This document shows, piece by piece, positions 58,873 to 64,000 of a DNA stretch of 64,000 bases (its first letter is position 1; each line of letters begins with the position of its first letter). The notes below the pieces were generated by a model, which ran no database searches, was not told where the DNA came from, and saw only the letters and a list, made by a program, of their open reading frames with translations. Origin of the DNA: Metallyticus violacea (Eukaryota; Arthropoda; Insecta; Mantodea; Metallyticidae). Location of the stretch: NCBI GenBank assembly GCA_030762175.1, contig CM060834.1, positions 69,484,001-69,548,000 on the forward strand, read 5' to 3'. A program made the translations under genes and the position numbers.

Positions 58873-59168
58873 GTTGGTCCTGGTGGTGTAGTGGTTACCA
58901 TACTTGCCTCCTCTACCCAAGATCGTGGGTTCAAACCCGGCTAGGACCGATGGATTTTTTCCGGGCGTAAAAATCCTAAGTATGGCTTCCTTCGGAAGGG
59001 AAGTAAAGCCGTGGGTCCCGTGTCGTACATTTACGGCACGTGAAAGAACCTCAAGCCTGAAAGAGAGGCCTCTGAGCAAAATTTGTCGGCCGTTTCACGC
59101 CCTGGTTTGAATGGGACGCTGATGACCTGAGATGTTAAAGAGCGTCCATAAATATATCAATAAAAAAA
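58873..59168 (+). mobile_element. SINE family 1, reference-quality copy with 12-bp target-site duplication
   Basis: The tRNA-like head GGTCCTGGTGGTGTAGTGG ... GGGTTCAAACCCGGCTAGGA closes with an acceptor-like stem (GGTCCTG with TAGGACC). Body and GAGCGTCCATAAAT end follow, then an A-rich tail. Flanked by AAGTACTGTTAT at 58861-58872 and 59169-59180. Confidence 0.95.
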
Positions 59169-59289
59169 AAGTACTGTTATAGTAATTGGGAAAGGCATAT
59201 TGTGGCATATGAGGGAAGGTACTATGTAGGGAGTCTGTTAGTATTATAGTATCATGACGGCTGGAGAAATGGATAAAAATTTTAACTTC

Positions 59290-59301
59290 TGCGCATGCGC
59301 A
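59290..59301. promoter_or_regulatory. Perfect NRF1/Ewg-type palindrome TGCGCATGCGCA
   Basis: Exact match to the NRF1 (Drosophila Erect wing) site, within a locally GC-richer stretch. About 110 bases downstream is a good splice donor, CG|GTAAGA at 59409. This would fit a promoter with a short non-coding first exon on the + strand; no downstream exon is seen in the window. Confidence 0.35.
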
Positions 59302-59419
59302 GATAGGGAGAAGTAGCGTTTTAACGGTTTCGAAAGGAGTCGAGAGCTGGATCTTGAGGGGAGTGGACGTTACACCAACTGCTCCGGCATCCGTCGCCAA
59401 CTGTTTCGGTAAGACCACC

Positions 59420-60162
59420 TTAATCGCCGTCTCTCATGAAAGTTAAGTGTTACTCATGGTTGTTAATGAAATGCCATAAATGAATATGATAATATTTGTG
59501 ATTTCAGTTAACTCCTCGATCCCTTATTTTCCTGTTTTTAGTTTATTTTAAGTAAGGATAGACAGGGTATTATTACATAGGGTACCATGTCCGACCCTAT
59601 GATGATGATGATGATGATGACGATGAATGTATAAAATGATAATTAGCGTTGCTCTGCCGGAGGGTCCTGACAATATATTTTGATTTATTTTGAATATTAA
59701 TATAAATGCCCTAAAACCCTCCGTTTTTCCTCAGCTATAATAAAATTATTTAAACTCCTTTAATGTATACAATATTTGTGGTAAAATTATTTTATTGTCT
59801 CGAAACTTTGCCTTAAATTTCTTCAATAATGTGTATTTTGTCCATTTTTCATGAGACTACATTACTCGCCTGCTAAAAACCTATTGAAAATGTAATCTGG
59901 GGTTATGCACGGCACTCTTTCAGCACTCGTACTGACGATTCAACGTGGTTTCTTGTAAATTCTGGCAACACATTATCTTGAAATCTACTGCATTCAATCA
60001 GGCGAGTTTCTTAGCCAATCTTTCCAGTCTATAATCTAATTTTTCTTGATTCTTAATGCATAGTATTTCATTCTTGATTACAACAATGCTTCTTGATTAC
60101 GGAATATAATTACACTAAATAATTTAAGACTTCTATCCATAGTCATATGCCAATGCTGTACA
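59420..60162. other. No recognised gene; short (GAT)n near 59600
   Basis: AT-rich with an ATGATGATGATG tract at about 59600-59622. If 59290-59408 is a first exon, this would be intron. Confidence 0.35.
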
Positions 60163-60605
60163 GAGCGGAGTGGCACAGGTAGCATACTCTTGGGATTTGT
60201 GTTAGAGAGGTACCGGACTCAAATTCTTCGAGGCCGGTCCTCTGACCCCCCCCCCCTTTTTTTTTCGTGCTTTTTTTTTCTCTGGTCGCTTGGGCGAATA
60301 CTAGGATGAAATTTTCCTTTCCACTAATTTTCTGCTCTGCAGTTTCATGTTTCATTCCTTTGGTTCTGATACAAGATAAACAGTTCCAAGGAGAGGTGTG
60401 TTGGTGCGGCGTGACGGTGGCTTGTACTTTGGAAAGGTATGGAAGTGGACCTTCTGAACTCCTCGGAGCGGGCTTCGCCGGCACTGGAATCTTCTATCTG
60501 GAAACAATATTAGGCACCCCGTCTACATCTGTGCTCACCGCCCGGTGTCTCCCTTAACTCCCTTGAGCAAGGACAAGGTATCGAACTATCTTCCACCGAC
60601 CCTAG
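60163..60605 (+). mobile_element. SINE family 3, second copy
   Basis: Same block order as 10796-11230: AGCGGAGTGGCACAGG head, CTCTGGTCGCTTGGGCG, ACTAGGATGAAATTTTCC, TTTTCTGCTCTGCAGTTTCA, GTGACGGTGGCTTGTACTTT. Long pyrimidine runs lie at 60247-60280. Confidence 0.6.
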
Positions 60606-61389
60606 CAACATTTCAGGCTGTTTTTTTTTTAATCATTTTTCTTTCGTTTGAGCTTGAGATGACATTTGTTTGTTCAGTTTATTAGGTTGGCTTCACAAAT
60701 TAAGCAATTTCTTAATTATTATATTCTAAAACTGTTGTTGGTGTGACATGTTTAATGAGAAACCGAGTCAATTAGCATGCATTTTTTGTGTTTAACATTT
60801 TTGTATAACAAACGCATTTATGAAGAATTTATAAACGTTTATGGATTTTTTGTAGCATTAGGTGTATTCTATGTATTGTTTGCAAAACTCTTTAATATGT
60901 TCCTAGTTCATTTAGTTTGTTTTTTATTTCCTTCTTTCGCCGATTTCCCCGTATCATATGTGTTGGTATTGCTATAGTGCTGAGTATTAAACATTGCAGA
61001 AAAAAACACTTCTGACTTCTCTGTTGTATAACAGCGAGTTGCATTTTATTTGCATGCGACAGCAAAGGGGGGCACGGTGTGCAGTTGATGTAATAGCAGA
61101 ACGACAGTTGGTCGTTACCACCTCGTTTAACAATAAACAGTGAGTGGAAAATATTTCATACACTAAAAGCTTACCGATTTTTGTTTAAATGTTCTAATGA
61201 AATTAGTTTCTTTGTCAATCGTTTTCAAGAGTTCTGATAGAATTTGTACGTATAAGACAAAATTAAACCTTTAAGAAGCGTTTCATCTATCAATTCCAGT
61301 TTCAGCTAGGCGATAATTCTCATGCGAAAATCATTGTGAACGCAGCATCATCAGTAACAGGGGCATTCAAAAATATTGCAACTACCCCG

Positions 61390-61712
61390 AAGCCGGTGGA
61401 GCACCCCCACCCCCCCCCAAGGAATTCGAGCCCCTCAGAAGGTTACCTTACATATCGCAAGCCACCACCATACTCCACCATCTCATCCTGGTACTTTCGA
61501 CACTATAAAAAAGCAATGAAAGTAAATGGAAGAGCAGAAAATTCGCGGAAAGAAAAGGCCTATTCCAGCATTTACCTAAGCGACCCGGGGAAATCATGGG
61601 AGAAAAAAAAAAAAAAAAAAAAAAACGAAAGAAAGAAAGAAAAGAAAAAAAAAAACATGGACAGGATACGAGTCTGAAGCGTTACCTCCTGAGCCACCGC
61701 GCTCGTTCCGAT
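61390..61712 (-). mobile_element. SINE family 3, inverted copy
   Basis: The complement reads GAGCGCGGTGGCTCAGGAGG (tRNA-like A box), then a T-rich run, CCCCGGGTCGCTTAGGTAAA, TGCTGGAATAGG, CGCGAATTTTCTGCTCTTCC and GGTGGTGGCTTGCG. These blocks match the other two copies. It runs opposite to 60163-60605, about 0.8 kb away. Confidence 0.65.
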
Positions 61713-61779
61713 TGGAATTATGCATGTGGCGGTTTTAAAAGTTCTCTGTCTGATCAATAAAACAAAATATTTAAGAGAA

Positions 61780-62835
61780 ATGTTATTATTTTTTATTTTT
61801 CAACATGTAAATGACTTTGTAAATCAATACATCCAGTCCAGGTAATTTCCAACTTTTTAATAACCTCAGTAAAATTAGAATTTGTCCAACTGTGAAAAAT
61901 AAGCGTGTCTCAGCTTCAACCCCATTTGATTGCATCTTCGTCCATCCAGCCATTTCTTCAGGCTTGGGAACAAAAAGTAATCGCTGAGAGTCAAATCTGT
62001 CGAATAGGCGGTTTGGGAAGCACTTGGAAACGAAAATCAATTTTGCAGCAACAACCTTGGGCGTATGTATTGAATATCATCCTTCAGTTGGTTCAGTAGT
62101 GAAGTGCATCACTCCCCGGTGACGAGTCTGTCCTTCTGGAGGTAGTCTACGAGCACCACACCATGCGAATCCCAGAAAATTGCGGCCATGATTTTACCTG
62201 CAGATGGAACCGTTTTTGCTCACTTTGGTGCACTTTCACCTGTTGCCACACACTGTTTGGACTGCTCCTAAGTCTCTGGCTTGTAGTGATGAATCCATGT
62301 TTCATCTACTGTTATGAAACGTCGTACAAACTCATCCGAATTGTGTTTAACAAGTCTAAACACTCTTGCGCAATGTTCATTCGAATGCGTTTTTCCATTT
62401 TTAACAAACGTGGTCCCCATCGAGCGGAAAGCCTTTCATGCCAAAAAATTTGTGTAAATTGTAGTGAACCTATCGAAGTATTTGCAATGTAAGTCAACTC
62501 GTGTATCTTCAATCGACGATCACTGAGTGCGGCATTGTGAATTTTCGTCACAATTTCGTCGGTCGTAGCAGTAGCAGTTTTGGGACGCCCTGAGCACTCA
62601 TCGTCTTGAATTCATCAGGCTTAAATTCAGCAGTCCACTTTTAACTGTCTTAAACGAAGAGGAAGAATCGTTTGAAGTGAAATCTAACTTCTTTTGTTCG
62701 GGCTAAACCCTTCAAAACGAAATGCTTTATCAAGTTCGTATTTCAGTTTCATCCATTTTGTAGAAAATGTTTATTTACGCGATTGTCACAAACAAGTGAC
62801 CACACTTTATAGCGCGTCTTTTAAAGGATGATACA
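61780..62835 (-). pseudogene. Degenerate mariner transposon with most transposase blocks recognisable
   Basis: On the - strand, starting MDETEIRT near 62760, blocks appear in order: RPKTATATTDEI near 62570, DRRLKIHELTYI, LSARWGPRLLKMEKRIRMN, FITVDETWIHHYKPE near 62290-62330 (first Asp), then AAIFWDSHGVVLVDYLQKDR near 62150. The second Asp block is decayed, and a LSDYFLFPSLKKWLDGRR block near 61950 carries the third Asp. At least four frameshifts or stops. Classic mariner layout; TIRs not identified. Confidence 0.85.
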
Positions 62836-64000
62836 ATACTTATAATTTATTTTGTGCTAAGAAATTTACAGTATGTAGAGTTACTGATATTTGGCCCTGG
62901 AAACTCATTCAGTAGACATCCATTCCACATAGAAAATTTATTATACTATTTGTATCAACTTTCTTCTTTTCTCCTCAATGTCCATTTCCACCTTTTTGTA
63001 GCTCTAAATAAACACTGTCCCACACTCCTGCTCTCCTTTGTGAATCTTTTGTACAACTATATTCCTTTGTCCCTTTTAAACTTAAAACAATTCATTTCTC
63101 TAGTTTTTCGTCTCCATACAATCAAACACTATATGCTGTAAGTCTTCTTTCCCTCCATATAAATGGATATTCCCCTTGAGTAAAGCCTTCTCTTTCACTT
63201 TTTAACTTCAATGTATCTGTTCTTGGCTATGCTATATCCTCCCTTTCCTCCTTATTGCTTTGTCAATATAATTTTCCCTTTCCAATGCCCATATCATTCT
63301 AACATTAAATTCCAGCGATATCTTCCCAATTAAATTACTAAACAATTTTTGTATTTCTGTATCTTTCAACCGTCTTCTTGCCTTTTTCCTAAAGAATAAT
63401 ACTTAACAACTACCAAAGTAATTTGAATATCTTCGCGACATCTTTGATTTAGGCCGAGTAATTTAAGAATACCCTTCTTATGGTTATGAAACCCATAAGT
63501 GTCTCTTGAAGTTAGGAAGTTATATAATAATCTGCCGTGTACAAAATATTGACTTTTCTTCGACAATTCATAGTAAACAATGCCTCCTTTAGTTACGATC
63601 TACCAGTTGCACCCAATGTCATTTTCAATGAATTTATGCATGCCCTAGCCACAGTTTAAAAACTTAATGGTAAATTCATTAATCTTAAAAGCAAAACTTA
63701 TCAAGGAGCTTCTAGAATGCATAACTATTGTACTCAAAAACCATAACTCTGTATTTGCACATATTAAATACTGCTTTTGGCTTCTGCTTGCTTTAAAGGA
63801 TTATCCCATAATAATTTTAATTAAAAAGTCATGCCAAAGTTAGCTATTTTTTGCAACGCTGAAAAAGCCACAGGTATGATGTGGAAATTATTAACAAACC
63901 CGCGGGAGATAACAGAAACCGACCGAGGAAGTCTACCATAAATTTCATTGTTGCACATGATTACATACAATGAACATCTGAAAGTACATAATGAATTTTC
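62836..64000. other. Right end of the window, nothing recognised
   Basis: AT-rich, with a pyrimidine-biased stretch at about 62950-63300. No exon with splice sites and no element ends seen. Confidence 0.35.

Noticed and set aside
16827..59168. tRNA genes at the heads of the SINE copies
   Set aside because: The A and B boxes are present, but each is fused to the same repeated body and tail, so these are SINEs and not functional tRNA genes.
1..64000. CRISPR arrays, bacterial operons, phage genes or ribosomal RNA
   Set aside because: None found. The spliced genes, SINEs and microsatellites show an animal nuclear genome, and the tandem repeats seen are microsatellites or transposon-derived.

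Overview
This is eukaryotic, AT-rich, repeat-rich DNA of the kind found in a large insect genome. A polyneopteran (cockroach, termite or stick-insect type) is my inference from the very long introns, the dense tRNA-derived SINEs and the mixture of mariner, piggyBac and pogo-like elements. I cannot name the species. There are no bacterial features. Most open reading frames here are chance or shadows.

Only two host genes can be supported. (1) At the left edge, on the + strand, is the last coding exon (2739-2860) of a Golgi Ca2+/Mn2+ P-type ATPase of the SPCA type (ATP2C1; SPoCk in flies). Its other exons lie left of the window. (2) On the - strand, spanning 41000 down to 14058, is a complete seven-exon gene for a secreted glycoside hydrolase family 16 protein of the beta-1,3-glucan-binding protein (GNBP/betaGRP) group. 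The seven exons join in frame into 384 residues, every intron is GT-AG, and the catalytic GEIDLVE motif is intact. It lacks the N-terminal CBM39 domain, so it resembles the catalytically competent, CBM39-less insect beta-1,3-glucanases. Such proteins act in digestion or antifungal defence rather than only in recognition.

The rest is mostly mobile DNA. Positions 1-1163 hold an antisense, frameshifted Penelope-like reverse transcriptase. The largest GNBP intron (14.2-21.6 kb) holds a mariner relic, a piggyBac relic, a fold-back element, SINEs, a LINE 3' end and a pogo-like element with two SINE insertions. The 26.4-35 kb stretch holds a mariner relic, a Tc1/mariner-type element with clear TIRs and TA target duplication (30513-31635), and several SINEs. 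From 41 to 64 kb lie a roughly 1-kb non-autonomous element with long TIRs (42329-43321), two more mariner relics, LINE-derived fragments and at least four tRNA-derived SINE families. The commonest SINE still has a tRNA-like head that folds, and several copies have clear target-site duplications.

The stretches 2.9-10.8, 11.4-13.5, 22-23.6, 37.3-39.7, 51-54 and 62.8-64 kb hold nothing I can identify apart from simple repeats. CpG content is strikingly patchy: very low in 1-26 kb and 35-40.7 kb, and much higher in 26.5-35 kb and 40.7-64 kb. Less certain items are a possible first exon of another secreted protein (55517-55738, -), a perfect NRF1-type promoter palindrome followed by a splice donor (59290-59410), and a small repeat with a covarying hairpin (46.9-49.4 kb).
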